Part shown: positions 42,997 through 51,283 of the stretch, piece after piece | Numbering within the stretch: position 1 is the first letter of the stretch | Layout: each line of letters begins with the position of its first letter | Notes under the pieces: generated by a model | The model's database searches: none | What the model was told of the DNA's origin: nothing | Seen by the model: the letters and a program-made list of their open reading frames with translations, nothing else | Origin: Paenibacillus pinihumi DSM 23905 = JCM 16419 | Lineage (GTDB): Bacteria; Bacillota; Bacilli; Paenibacillales; Paenibacillaceae | Direction: 5' to 3' | Length of the DNA: 64,000 nucleotides | Assembly (NCBI RefSeq): GCF_000422505.1 | Contig: NZ_AULX01000018.1 | Coordinates: forward strand, 124,001-188,000 | Translations under genes and position numbers: made by a program

Positions 42997-43533
42997 CTAA
43001 ATAAAAGGAATAACAAGACCCCCGTATGCAAATGCCAATACGATTACGATCGCAGGATGCACCTTCCGGATGGACATCAGCCAAAAAGCCACAGCAGCGA
43101 TGCCAAGCGACTGCCACAGGCCAATGGATTCAAGCGAGCTTGCGCCCATCTGCCAGGTTAAGAGCAGCATCATAATGGCGATTACAGGCTGAACAAGCAG
43201 GGTCATTCCTTTCACGACCCCGGAATTCCTGTAGCGTTCCAGTACCTTGAGCAGCATAATCAAGGCAACTGCGGATGGAACAACAGTAGCAATAAGAGCA
43301 ATAATCAAGCCGCTGATACCATATACATCGTAGCCGATAAATGCGGCGATTTTGGTCGCAATCGGACCGGGCAGCGTATTGCCAAGGGCCAGCAGATTGG
43401 AAAACTGCTGGTCAGTTGTCCATTGCTGATGGGTTACAATTTCCTGATACATAAGCGGGATCGATGCCGGTCCGCCCCCATATCCAAGCAAGTTTGATAC
43501 CAGGAAGCTGATAAGCAGATCTAACCATTCCAC
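42997..43533 (-). CDS. Chromate transporter, second short half
   Basis: A 178-residue membrane protein of the short-chain chromate transporter (CHR) family, which works with its neighbour as a heterodimer. The family motifs are YGGGPASIPLMYQE and GNTLPGPIATKIAAFIG. About five membrane helices. The start is GTG, overlapping the 3' end of the preceding gene by 13 bp, which implies translational coupling. AAAGGGG is 8 bp upstream. Its stop is 1 bp from the stop of the convergent metallohydrolase gene. Equivalent to Bacillus ywrA. Confidence 0.92.
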   Translation of the reverse strand: MEWLDLLISFLVSNLLGYGGGPASIPLMYQEIVTHQQWTTDQQFSNLLALGNTLPGPIATKIAAFIGYDVYGISGLIIALIATVVPSAVALIMLLKVLERYRNSGVVKGMTLLVQPVIAIMMLLLTWQMGASSLESIGLWQSLGIAAVAFWLMSIRKVHPAIVIVLAFAYGGLVIPFI

Positions 43534-44156
43534 GGTGCAGACCCCTTTTCTGTTTCGTTCGTCCGTCCAGCTTTTCGAAGCCGGCGTTTCTTAAGCCAGC
43601 CTGCAAGCTTGTAATGGAAGGCTCCGTACAGCAAAAATAGAACAATAACCGCAGCCGGATGGATATCCAGCAATTGCAGCAGACCGAAGGCCAGCAGGAA
43701 GAAAATGAAGCCGACGGCCTTGCCTGAGCCTTTGACCGTGCGTTCTCCGAATTCATAGGCCATCATGCCAAGCATGACAGCAATAACCGGTATTACCGCC
43801 CCGATCATTCCTTGTATAATGGGAGATTGGCTTAGTACATTAACGACGGACAACAGGGCGATCATGGCAATCGCAGATGGCAGGATATGGGCCAGTATGG
43901 CAACAGCTGCGCCCGCTGATTTTTTGAGGCGGTAACCGAGATAAGCAGCGATTTTGGTCGCAATTGGACCGGGCAGTGCATTGGCGAAGGCCAGTATTTC
44001 CCCGAACTCTTCGTCGCTCATCCACTTGTAACGGGTGACTGCTTCATGACGGATGAGCGGGATGACCGACGGCCCGCCCCCGTAGCCGAGTATTCCGGTT
44101 TTCAGCATGGCCCAGGACAGGTCCAGATAAGGTTTTGCTTTCGGTGTCTCCGGCAT
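43521..44156 (-). CDS. Chromate transporter, first short half
   Basis: A 211-residue partner of the short-chain chromate transporter. The same family motifs recur: GYGGGPSVIPLIRHEAV and ANALPGPIATKIAAYLG. About five helices and a basic C-terminal tail (KKRRLRKAGR). It follows the Lrp-type gene by 2 bp and overlaps the second half gene. The set regulator-half-half equals Bacillus subtilis ywrC-ywrB-ywrA, which exports chromate. Confidence 0.92.
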   Translation of the reverse strand: MPETPKAKPYLDLSWAMLKTGILGYGGGPSVIPLIRHEAVTRYKWMSDEEFGEILAFANALPGPIATKIAAYLGYRLKKSAGAAVAILAHILPSAIAMIALLSVVNVLSQSPIIQGMIGAVIPVIAVMLGMMAYEFGERTVKGSGKAVGFIFFLLAFGLLQLLDIHPAAVIVLFLLYGAFHYKLAGWLKKRRLRKAGRTNETEKGSAPWNG

Positions 44157-44158
44157 AA

Positions 44159-44629
44159 CTACAGCCTCATTCCCATCCGGCTCTTGTACCGGTTAATCAG
44201 CACCTGGCATTCGACGCTTGTAATGCCGGGCATTTTATACAGTTTTTCCTTCATAAACTGCTCCATCTCCTGATGATTGATGAACAGCGCATGCATATGG
44301 AGCTTGCTTGGACCGGTCATATGATACAGGCTGGTTACGACCTGTTCTTCGGCAAGCAATGCAGCGGCTTCATGAAGATGGGCGGGAGATACCTCTACGT
44401 TGAAAAATGCTGAGACATGAATTCCGATCTTCTCGGGATTAATAACAGCCGCAAAGCGCTCAATTACGCCATGCTCCATGAGGGCATTGATTCGAGCCTG
44501 CACTGCGACACGCGATAAGCCGACCTCTTTGGCGAGATCGGTGTACGATATTCGTGCGTTTTTATTCAATAATTGAATAATAGAGCGGTCAATGTCATCT
44601 ATTTGAACATGACTGATGTTTTCTTCCAT
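44159..44629 (-). CDS. Lrp/AsnC-family regulator of the chromate operon
   Basis: A 156-residue regulator, first in the operon. N-terminal helix-turn-helix ([37 protein letters not shown]) and C-terminal RAM domain ([14 protein letters not shown]). It corresponds to YwrC, which represses the chromate exporter genes in Bacillus subtilis. RBS AGGAGGGG before the ATG. A 15-bp dyad lies about 58 bp upstream of its start. Whether chromate or an amino acid is the effector is not visible from sequence. Confidence 0.93.
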   Translation of the reverse strand: MEENISHVQIDDIDRSIIQLLNKNARISYTDLAKEVGLSRVAVQARINALMEHGVIERFAAVINPEKIGIHVSAFFNVEVSPAHLHEAAALLAEEQVVTSLYHMTGPSKLHMHALFINHQEMEQFMKEKLYKMPGITSVECQVLINRYKSRMGMRL

Positions 44630-44686
44630 TTAATGCCCCTCCTATACATATAAATAACAAAGTGCAATTAAAAATATATATTTGGT

Positions 44687-44701
44687 TTCTATATGATAGA
44701 A
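44687..44701. promoter_or_regulatory. 15-bp dyad TTCTAT-ATG-ATAGAA upstream of the Lrp-type gene
   Basis: Symmetric half-sites of 6 bp with a 3-bp spacer, in an AT-rich stretch that would hold the operon promoter. Length fits Lrp-family boxes. Assignment is inferred. A TATAAT at 44703-44708 on the plus strand is less likely to matter because the next plus-strand gene starts 260 bp away; apart from these I see nothing in 44630-44966. Confidence 0.45.
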
Positions 44702-44966
44702 TTATAATCACTATGACTAACCATATCAATGATTAAATTTTGTTTCCCTTTAGAAATTCCATGCCATTTCGCGGTTCATAACGGAAAAATGGCCTGTGTT
44801 TAGCAATAGTTTCGTAAATTCATGTCATCATGTATAACATGAATCCTGCGCTCAAAGGACTTGCGCTCTTCATTGCTTTGCTATTGATGTTTCGCATCTG
44901 GTACACTGTAAAGGTAGCAATATGCAGTAATTTGCAATGGTGCGGATATGGAGAAGGAGGTGCGAT

Positions 44967-45323
44967 ATGATCGTAGCAACGAATACAATACGGATTAAAT
45001 CGGGTCATGTGGATGAGGTGGCAGAACGGTTCAAAAATCCAAAAGGTGTTCAGCATTCCCCTGGTTTCGTAAAGCTGGAATTGCTCAAGCAATCCGGTGA
45101 GGAACATGATGAATTGAAGGTATGCACGACTTGGGAGAGCAAGGAAGCTTTTGATGCATGGGTTAATAGTGACGCCTTCAAACAGGCCCACGCACGCCCA
45201 GGCAAAAGTACGGAAGGCTCCGGTGAAGGAAAGCCGGAAGGACACCCGTCTGCAGGCGGACCCGGCTCAGGAATTATGCTGGGGGCAAAATTGAGCATTC
45301 ATGAGGTTGTTTTTCAGCTCTAA
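44967..45323 (+). CDS. Heme-degrading monooxygenase, IsdG/HmoA type
   Basis: Degrades heme to release iron. The 118-residue ABM-fold protein shows the catalytic triad of the family: N6 in VATNTIRI, W56 in CTTWESKEAF and H75 in KQAHA. The dimeric barrel uses this triad to bend heme. The stretch 80-105 (Gly/Ser/Pro-rich) is a disordered-looking insertion between the triad histidine and the last strand. RBS GGAGGTG. Its neighbours do not include heme uptake genes. Terminator downstream. Confidence 0.88.
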   Translation: MIVATNTIRIKSGHVDEVAERFKNPKGVQHSPGFVKLELLKQSGEEHDELKVCTTWESKEAFDAWVNSDAFKQAHARPGKSTEGSGEGKPEGHPSAGGPGSGIMLGAKLSIHEVVFQL

Positions 45324-45334
45324 TACGCATTTGG

Positions 45335-45384
45335 AAAGCCGGACTTGATATCCTTCTGAGAAGGGACAGGGGTCCGGCTTTGAT
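45335..45384 (+). terminator. Terminator after the heme monooxygenase
   Basis: AAAGCCGGAC (45335-45344) pairs with GTCCGGCTTT (45372-45381); an inner stem CCTTCT/AGAAGG is also possible. Confidence 0.8.
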
Positions 45385-45497
45385 TTCGCCAGGGGTAACA
45401 GGTCAGCCATACCTCAAGGTCCATTTGTGGCGGCTGCTTCAACTTTGGCCGGTCGTGTTATATTCTTTACAAGGATAACGAGAAGAAGGTGAACAAC

Positions 45498-46928
45498 ATG
45501 AATCAATGGTTGATGTATATAAACGGAGAATGGGTGCAGGCCCGGTCCGGAGAGAGATACGAGCTGATCAATCCGGCTGACCGTTCGGTTGCAGGCACGG
45601 CTCCGCACGGCGGTGCAGAGGACACGGCGCGTGCTATTGAAGCGGCCCAAGCGGCATTCAAGGGCTGGGCCGGTCTCCCGGCCAAGGAAAGGGCAGGCTA
45701 TCTGAACCGGCTTGCGGATCTGCTGGAGCAGCACAAGGAAGTGCTTGCCGGACTGATAACGTTGGAGATGGGCAAGCCGCTTGCAGAGGCACGGGGCGAG
45801 GTAGCCATCTCTGCTGATTATCTGCGCTGGAATGCCGGAGAAGCTGTGCGCAGCTATGGCAAGGTGATCCCGTCGTCGTCTGCGGATAAACGCCTGCTTT
45901 CCATCCGCCAGGCTGTTGGTCCGGTAGCTGCAATTACGCCATGGAATTTCCCGCTGTCCATGGCTGCGCGCAAGATTGGCCCGGCACTTGCAGCCGGCTG
46001 CACGATTGTGCTCAAGCCTGCCTTGCAAACGCCCGGAGCCGCGGTCAAATTTTTTGAGTTGGCAGAAGAAGCAGGCATTCCCGCGGGCGTAATGAATCTG
46101 GTGACCGGCGATCCGAAAGCGATCGGGGACAAGCTGCTGACCCACCCTGCGATTCGGAAAATTACTTTTACCGGCTCCACGGCAGTTGGCAAGCAGCTTA
46201 TGAAGTCGGCAGCCGATCAAGTGAAGAAAGTCTCGATGGAGCTTGGCGGACATGCGCCGCTGATTGTATTTGAGGATGCAGATCTGGAGCAGGCCGTTGC
46301 AGGAGCCATGAACAGCAAATTCCGCAATGCGGGGCAGACCTGTATTTGCGCCAACCGGATTTATGTTCAGCGCCAGGTTGCGGACAAGTTTATGGAGATG
46401 TTCAAGGCAGCAGTGGAGAAGCTTGTAATCGGTGACGGGCGGGCAGAGGAAACAACGATCGGTCCGGTTATTGATGAGAAGGCTCTTCACAAAATCCAGA
46501 GTCAGGTTGAGGATGCCGTAAGCAAAGGCGCCCGCATTGTGACAGGGGGCAAGCCAATCGGCAGCTTGCCGGGTAACTTCTTCGAGCCGACAATTTTGCA
46601 TGGTGTGGATCAAACGATGACGATTTCACAGGAGGAAACCTTTGGGCCGGTTGCGCCAATCTTCCTGTTCGATACGGAGGAAGAAGCCATTAGCCAGGCC
46701 AATCATTCGGTCTACGGCTTGGCTGCTTATTTTTACACCAAGGATTTGGGGCGGACAATCCGTGTGTACGAGGCGCTGGAGTACGGGATTATCGGCTGTA
46801 ATGATGCGGTGCCGACGGCAGTACAGGGTCCCTTCGGCGGTGTGAAGGAGAGCGGTACCGGAAGAGAGGGCGGTCCGGACAGTCTGGCAGACTTTCTGGA
46901 GACCAAATTTGTATCGATCCGGATCTGA
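45498..46928 (+). CDS. gabD: NAD(P)-dependent succinate-semialdehyde-type dehydrogenase
   Basis: Oxidises succinate semialdehyde or a related aldehyde. The 476-residue protein has ITPWNFPLSMAARKIGPALA near residue 140, general base E248 in MELGGHAPLIV and nucleophile C282 in NAGQTCICANRIYV, the GabD/SSADH signature. The C-terminus PFGGVKESGTGREGG is typical. Start at the ATG after AGAAGAAGGTG; an upstream GTG 9 bp before is less likely. No GABA transaminase gene is adjacent, so the aldehyde source is not clear. Monocistronic, with a terminator. Confidence 0.92.
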   Translation: MNQWLMYINGEWVQARSGERYELINPADRSVAGTAPHGGAEDTARAIEAAQAAFKGWAGLPAKERAGYLNRLADLLEQHKEVLAGLITLEMGKPLAEARGEVAISADYLRWNAGEAVRSYGKVIPSSSADKRLLSIRQAVGPVAAITPWNFPLSMAARKIGPALAAGCTIVLKPALQTPGAAVKFFELAEEAGIPAGVMNLVTGDPKAIGDKLLTHPAIRKITFTGSTAVGKQLMKSAADQVKKVSMELGGHAPLIVFEDADLEQAVAGAMNSKFRNAGQTCICANRIYVQRQVADKFMEMFKAAVEKLVIGDGRAEETTIGPVIDEKALHKIQSQVEDAVSKGARIVTGGKPIGSLPGNFFEPTILHGVDQTMTISQEETFGPVAPIFLFDTEEEAISQANHSVYGLAAYFYTKDLGRTIRVYEALEYGIIGCNDAVPTAVQGPFGGVKESGTGREGGPDSLADFLETKFVSIRI

Positions 46929-46968
46929 TTCCCTCGTTTATCTTGTCAGACTAATTGTTGAAAAAGCA

Positions 46969-46998
46969 GGCGCTGCCCGGATCCGGGCAGCGCCTTTT
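46969..46998. terminator. Perfect 26-bp palindromic terminator
   Basis: A fully symmetric GGCGCTGCCCGGAT/CCGGGCAGCGCC hairpin followed by TTTT, about 40 bp after the dehydrogenase stop. Confidence 0.85.
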
Positions 46999-47338
46999 GA
47001 ATGCGCAGCAGCTATGTCAGCCTGGACAATTATATTCATTTATCCGCAAGGTTTTTTAAGCTATACTTGGTGTAAATAAAGAATTAGAAACAAAATGTAA
47101 AAAATATTCGTTTTTGGAAGTGTGTTTCCGATAATATGAAGAGCGGGCAAAGACACCAAAGGGGTACAGAACATGATCAATCGGCTTCATCAATCGGATC
47201 GCAGCGTATGCTGCACAGGACACGACCAGCCGGGTTCCCTGTTCAGGGGACGGGCTCTTGCACGATATGCAGGTCACTGTCCGTTGTTGCAATGTTTCAA
47301 TCGGCTGTCAAAGCAGGTTAATTCTTGTACGGAAAGCG
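46999..47338. other. Gene-poor leader before the GGDEF/EAL gene
   Basis: A 340-bp stretch. AT-rich for the first 110 bp (no sound -35/-10 pair), then GC-rich. A 60-codon frame at 47173 (Cys-rich, no good ribosome site) overlaps the next gene's start and is doubtful. No convincing match to a c-di-GMP riboswitch core was seen. Confidence 0.4.
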
Positions 47339-49054
47339 ATGGAGACGATGGGTAAAAGCAGCGCAGCCAGAAGGCTGAAAGTAATGGAACAGAGTTATTT
47401 GTCCTTATGTGAATTTCTTGCGGATGCTGTGTTTGAGATGAACCGGGAGGGGCGGCTGATTAGGGTCAACCCTGCCTGTTCGTTAATCTCCGGTTATTCC
47501 GCGGAAGAACTGCTGCACATGGATGTGCTCAGTCTCTTGGATGAGAAGAGCCGGGAGAAGGCGAAGGTCTATTATCCGCTTGTATTAAAGGGTCATTTCG
47601 ACCGGCTCGAACTGGTCATGGTGCGCAAGGATGCTGCTAGAATACATATTGAATGCAACATGATACCAGTTGATATTGATGGTCATATCGAATCGTTTTT
47701 TGTCATTGTCAAAGATGTAACCGCTCCTCAGATCATGGACGTCCAGTCAGGCGTGGTTCTCAATTCCGACCCGTTGACAGGGCTTCCGAACAGGGAGCAA
47801 TTTGTGAGGCGGCTGGAGCAGCTGGCCGGCGAAGGGGGCGGTGCCGGACAAGCCGGGAGCTACACCCTGATATACCTGAATGTCGACCGCCTCCAGTTCA
47901 TCAATGATTCACTGGGCTATGTGCAGGGTGATTTGCTGCTGCAGCATGTAGCAGCTGTGCTTCGGGAACTGCTGACGCCCGGTGGACTTGTTGCCCGGAT
48001 GAACGGGGACGAATTTGCATTGCTATCCCCGGCATCAGGTGAAGCACAGGCGGCCACGGAGCTTGCGGACAAGGCAGCCTCTATGCTGTCCGCACCATTA
48101 CAGCTTCTGGGGCTGGAGATCATAGCTTCGGCCAGCATGGGGATTGTACTGCTGAACGGCTCCAGCAGCGTGGAGGCGGGGAATCTCATCGGCAAGGCCG
48201 TGATGGCCATGCGGCACGCCAAGAAACACCGCCCGGAGCTGCAATATGCGCTCTATACGGAGGAAATGGATGCCCGGCTGTCCTGCCAGCTCCAACTGGA
48301 GAGCGGGCTTCGCAGTGCAATCCTGCTGAACCAGTTTTATCTGCGCTACCAGCCGATCGTGAACGTCTATACCGGGACGATTGAGGCGGTTGAGGCACTG
48401 CTCAGATGGGAGCACCCGGAGCTCGGCATCGTCCCGCCGGATACATTTATTCCGATCGCCGAGGAAACCGGAGAAATTATCGCTATTGGAGGCTGGGTGC
48501 TGCGTACAGCCTGCCGGCAAATCCGGAGCTGGCATGATGAAGGGCTTATACTGCGTATTGCCGTCAATGTGTCGCTGCTCCAGTTGCGGGAACCGGATTT
48601 TCCGCTGTTTGTGAAGCGTGTGCTGGATGAAGCGGGACTGGAACCCAAATGGCTGGATATTGAAATCACGGAAAGTGTGCTGATTGAGGATCAGGAGCAA
48701 ATGAAGGCACGGCTTGCCGAGCTAAGGTCGATTGGGGTCCATGTTGCGATTGATGATTTTGGAACGGGCTATACCTCCTTGAACTATTTAAAGAATTTCC
48801 CGATTGATTATTTGAAGATTGACCGCTCATTTATTCGTGATATCAATAACGATGCGAACAACAATATTATTTTGGCTTCCTTAATAGAGCTTGCACATCA
48901 TTTGAAAATCCAGGTTATAGGGGAGGGAATTGAGACACAGGAGCAAATTGAGTTTTTGCGTTCCAAGGGCTGTGACGAAGGACAGGGCTATCTGGTCAGC
49001 GCGGCTGTCGATGCAGATGAAATATGGAGGCTCTGCTCAAGGTTGCGTCCATAG
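47339..49054 (+). CDS. PAS-GGDEF-EAL protein, probable c-di-GMP phosphodiesterase
   Basis: A 571-residue cytoplasmic protein. A PAS domain (residues 20-130, NPACSLISGYSAEELL) precedes a GGDEF-like domain whose motif is N222-G-D-E-F226, and a full EAL domain: E352-A-L, LDIEITES, the loop DDFGTGYTSLNYLKNF and KIDRSF, and VIGEGIET. The GGDEF A-site first glycine is lost, so the domain may be a GTP-binding regulator instead of a cyclase. EAL residues for hydrolysis are intact. The start is uncertain (47339 or 47348); a longer frame to 47258 is unsupported. No membrane helix; PAS ligand unknown. Confidence 0.9.
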   Translation: METMGKSSAARRLKVMEQSYLSLCEFLADAVFEMNREGRLIRVNPACSLISGYSAEELLHMDVLSLLDEKSREKAKVYYPLVLKGHFDRLELVMVRKDAARIHIECNMIPVDIDGHIESFFVIVKDVTAPQIMDVQSGVVLNSDPLTGLPNREQFVRRLEQLAGEGGGAGQAGSYTLIYLNVDRLQFINDSLGYVQGDLLLQHVAAVLRELLTPGGLVARMNGDEFALLSPASGEAQAATELADKAASMLSAPLQLLGLEIIASASMGIVLLNGSSSVEAGNLIGKAVMAMRHAKKHRPELQYALYTEEMDARLSCQLQLESGLRSAILLNQFYLRYQPIVNVYTGTIEAVEALLRWEHPELGIVPPDTFIPIAEETGEIIAIGGWVLRTACRQIRSWHDEGLILRIAVNVSLLQLREPDFPLFVKRVLDEAGLEPKWLDIEITESVLIEDQEQMKARLAELRSIGVHVAIDDFGTGYTSLNYLKNFPIDYLKIDRSFIRDINNDANNNIILASLIELAHHLKIQVIGEGIETQEQIEFLRSKGCDEGQGYLVSAAVDADEIWRLCSRLRP

Positions 49055-49174
49055 CACATTGTTGGGAAGTCATCTCATTGAACGTTTTGGCAGGAAAAGC
49101 AGGGTTGCATAACTTGGCTGCGGTAGGGAAATGATGTCCATGTGGCATTTTTTACGCAGAAAGGGGCGGGCCTG

Positions 49175-49660
49175 TTGACTGTTGAACGTATCATTATCAT
49201 TTCAGCCTGGGTCATTAGCCTGATTGCATTGTTCGTTTTGAAGAGGCTGTCGTGGCGGGAAAAATTCCTTCTGTTCATTGCCGTGCAGTTTTTCACCTGG
49301 TCGCTCGGCTTAATTTATGTAGAGTTTGATCTGATTGATTACCCGGTGCGCGATTTTTCGATTGCCACTTCGGTTAACTTTACGTTCCACTACGTTTTGT
49401 TTCCGGCGATCGGTGTTTATTTTGCAGCTTTCTATCCTGCCCGCCGTTCGCTCATCAGGCGTCTAGGCTATAATCTGGCTTTTGCCGCCGCTTTTGTGGC
49501 CGGTTTTCTGTTGTGCGAAAAGTATACAGAGCTGATGAGCTTCAAACCCTTATTTATTTTCATCCTGATTATGAGCGTCTGGACAAGCTTTAATAGTGTC
49601 AATCATTATTATGACTGGTTTTTCCGTAAGCAAAGATTGCAAGGGGATGCTTTCCGATGA
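49175..49660 (+). CDS. Membrane protein, first of a paralogous pair (CBO0543-like)
   Basis: A 161-residue protein with about five membrane helices and conserved aromatic residues (WREKFLLFIAVQFFTWSLGL, FDLIDYPVRDF and NHYYDWFF). The layout recalls the CBO0543 family of Firmicutes membrane proteins, from memory. The TTG start is preferred to the upstream ATG because AAAGGGGCGGG lies 4 bp before it and because the second paralogue starts at the same point of the alignment. Its stop overlaps the next start by 4 bp. Confidence 0.75.
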   Translation: MTVERIIIISAWVISLIALFVLKRLSWREKFLLFIAVQFFTWSLGLIYVEFDLIDYPVRDFSIATSVNFTFHYVLFPAIGVYFAAFYPARRSLIRRLGYNLAFAAAFVAGFLLCEKYTELMSFKPLFIFILIMSVWTSFNSVNHYYDWFFRKQRLQGDAFR

Positions 49661-50145
49661 AGCTGACCCTGGAGCAAATTATTTTGGCCGGTGTTTATGT
49701 TGTGACACTCGCTTCACTGTTCTGGGTACCCCGAAGAAAGGCGAGAGAGGCGCAATTTATTTTTTTGTGCCAGGGCTTGATCACCTGGATTCTGGGGCTG
49801 GTTGCAGTTGAGTTCGGCTGGATCGAATATCCCGCCCGCGAATTGCAGGAAGCGACACACAGCAGCTTTGTTTTTGAATTTCTGGTTTTCCCGGTCCTTT
49901 CCATATTTTTCTCACTTTATTTCCCGACAGGCGAAAGCCTGCTCAGAAGAACACTGTACACTGTCGCATTTGGAGGCGGAATTTGTATTCCTGAGGTAAT
50001 CTTGGAGAACTATACCCAACTGGTTAAATATCATGAGTGGCGATGGTACTGGACCTTTTTCAGTGTGATGGGGACGTTGTACTTGTGCAGGGGACTCTAT
50101 CTCTGGTTTTTCAAGGTGAAGACTGTCCGCTCCAGCCGCATGTGA
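49657..50145 (+). CDS. Membrane protein, second of the paralogous pair
   Basis: A 162-residue paralogue of the preceding protein, with the same order of helices and matching motifs (LICQ-type FLCQGLITWILGLVAVEFGW versus FTWSLGLIYVEF; YPARELQEATHSSF versus YPVRDFSIATSVNF). ATGA overlap with the first gene implies coupled synthesis and perhaps a heterodimer. Function unknown. The C-terminus WFFKVKTVRSSRM is basic. A strong terminator follows. Confidence 0.8.
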   Translation: MKLTLEQIILAGVYVVTLASLFWVPRRKAREAQFIFLCQGLITWILGLVAVEFGWIEYPARELQEATHSSFVFEFLVFPVLSIFFSLYFPTGESLLRRTLYTVAFGGGICIPEVILENYTQLVKYHEWRWYWTFFSVMGTLYLCRGLYLWFFKVKTVRSSRM

Positions 50146-50151
50146 CTGTAT

Positions 50152-50193
50152 AAAAGCCAAGAAAGCAGCCGAGCGGCTGCTTTCTTGGCTTTT
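50152..50193. terminator. Long bidirectional terminator
   Basis: AAAAGCCAAGAAAGCAGCC, loop GAGC, then the exact complement of 19 bp. It ends the paralogue pair and the convergent J-domain gene. Confidence 0.9.
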
Positions 50194-50213
50194 AAGAGGG
50201 AAGAACAGTTCCT

Positions 50214-51116
50214 CTACGGCTTCTCGAGCAGCCGACCGATGAATTCGTACGATTGGTCCTTGCGCTCTGTGTCGGCACGAATGCCAACTATATATTCATC
50301 CGATTTTGGAGGCATGTCCACAAGCTTGCTGCGGGAAACATCAATGCCATAAACGTGATCCTCAGTGTCTTCATTCGTCCGGGAGGTCATAAGCTGATCA
50401 GGCTGCAGCTGTTCCTTCCACGGTCCTTTCACCTTTTCATCCAATGGTATGAGGAGCCCTTGCGCAGCGAGCTGAGTGAATGTGTTTTTATCAAACACAT
50501 AGACATCGGCCCGTTCCGTAATAATATTCAGCATCGCCTTTTGGATGCTGGCCATGTCCATTTCACTGCGCGTCTCCTTTGGCACATAGGTCAGGTCGGC
50601 CTTAATGCGCTTCCAGTCGGGAAACAGGGCCAGCAGTTGTTCCTCGGCCAGTTTCATATCATTATTTTGGTCTGCAAGAAAAAATTGTCCGTGATACATG
50701 ACATGCACATCAATCGGCGGCAGCTTGGCCAGCTCGGCTTTCTCCGCCTGATTATCCATATAGCTTTTCACTCCATAACCAATCAATACAAGCAGTATTA
50801 GGGCACCCAGCAAATGAAACTTGTAATAGTGGAAGAAATGGTCGGTTTTCTCGGCCGCACCGGCCATTTTTTTATACTTTCCGTACTTATTGGCGGTCAT
50901 TTCGTCCAGAACTTGCTGATTATCCGCATTCAATATGAATTTGTAGGCACGATTAATCTTTTCAAAGTTAAAGTCAGATTCATTTTCTTCATTTTCTTCT
51001 CTCATCTCGCGTGCTTTGGCTTGGCGGATAAGAGTCATATAGCGTTTTTCTACTTCTTCTTTGGAAGCGTCTTCGGAAAGTCCGAGAGTTTCATACGCTT
51101 GCTTTAAATTTTCCAA
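50214..51116 (-). CDS. Membrane-tethered degenerate J-domain protein
   Basis: A 300-residue protein. The first 75 residues follow the DnaJ fold (NLKQAYETLGLSEDASKEEV and INRAYKFIL), but the HPD tripeptide that activates DnaK is absent (RQA occupies the loop), so DnaK stimulation is doubtful. A membrane helix at about 100-118 separates it from an extracellular segment that resembles a periplasmic binding protein half (YHGQFFLADQNNDMKL, EQLLALFPDWKRI, ADVYVFDK). The start is TTG with GAGGTGA 7 bp upstream. Divergent from the HPr kinase gene. Confidence 0.82.
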   Translation of the reverse strand: MENLKQAYETLGLSEDASKEEVEKRYMTLIRQAKAREMREENEENESDFNFEKINRAYKFILNADNQQVLDEMTANKYGKYKKMAGAAEKTDHFFHYYKFHLLGALILLVLIGYGVKSYMDNQAEKAELAKLPPIDVHVMYHGQFFLADQNNDMKLAEEQLLALFPDWKRIKADLTYVPKETRSEMDMASIQKAMLNIITERADVYVFDKNTFTQLAAQGLLIPLDEKVKGPWKEQLQPDQLMTSRTNEDTEDHVYGIDVSRSKLVDMPPKSDEYIVGIRADTERKDQSYEFIGRLLEKP

Positions 51117-51283
51117 CGTGCTTCACCTCGCAACTAGATAGCATACCTTATAGTATACGTGTCTTTTTACGGTGAGTAAACCTTTCCAAGCCTCGCCGGA
51201 GCAGGGATATCGGCCTCACGTAACGAATAATAGTAAAGGAGGAACGAGAAAGGACGAAATTTGAGGCTGTAGGAGGATGTAGA

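Noticed and set aside
45414-46613. A 399-codon minus-strand frame inside the dehydrogenase gene
   Set aside because: Antisense of a well-conserved enzyme; composition is that of a shadow frame.
47041-47338. Possible c-di-GMP (GEMM) riboswitch in the leader of the GGDEF/EAL gene
   Set aside because: The conserved GEMM core and tetraloop receptor were not found in the region.
47173-47355. A 60-codon frame before the GGDEF/EAL gene
   Set aside because: Cys/Arg-rich, weak ribosome site, and overlaps the next start out of frame; not convincing as a gene.
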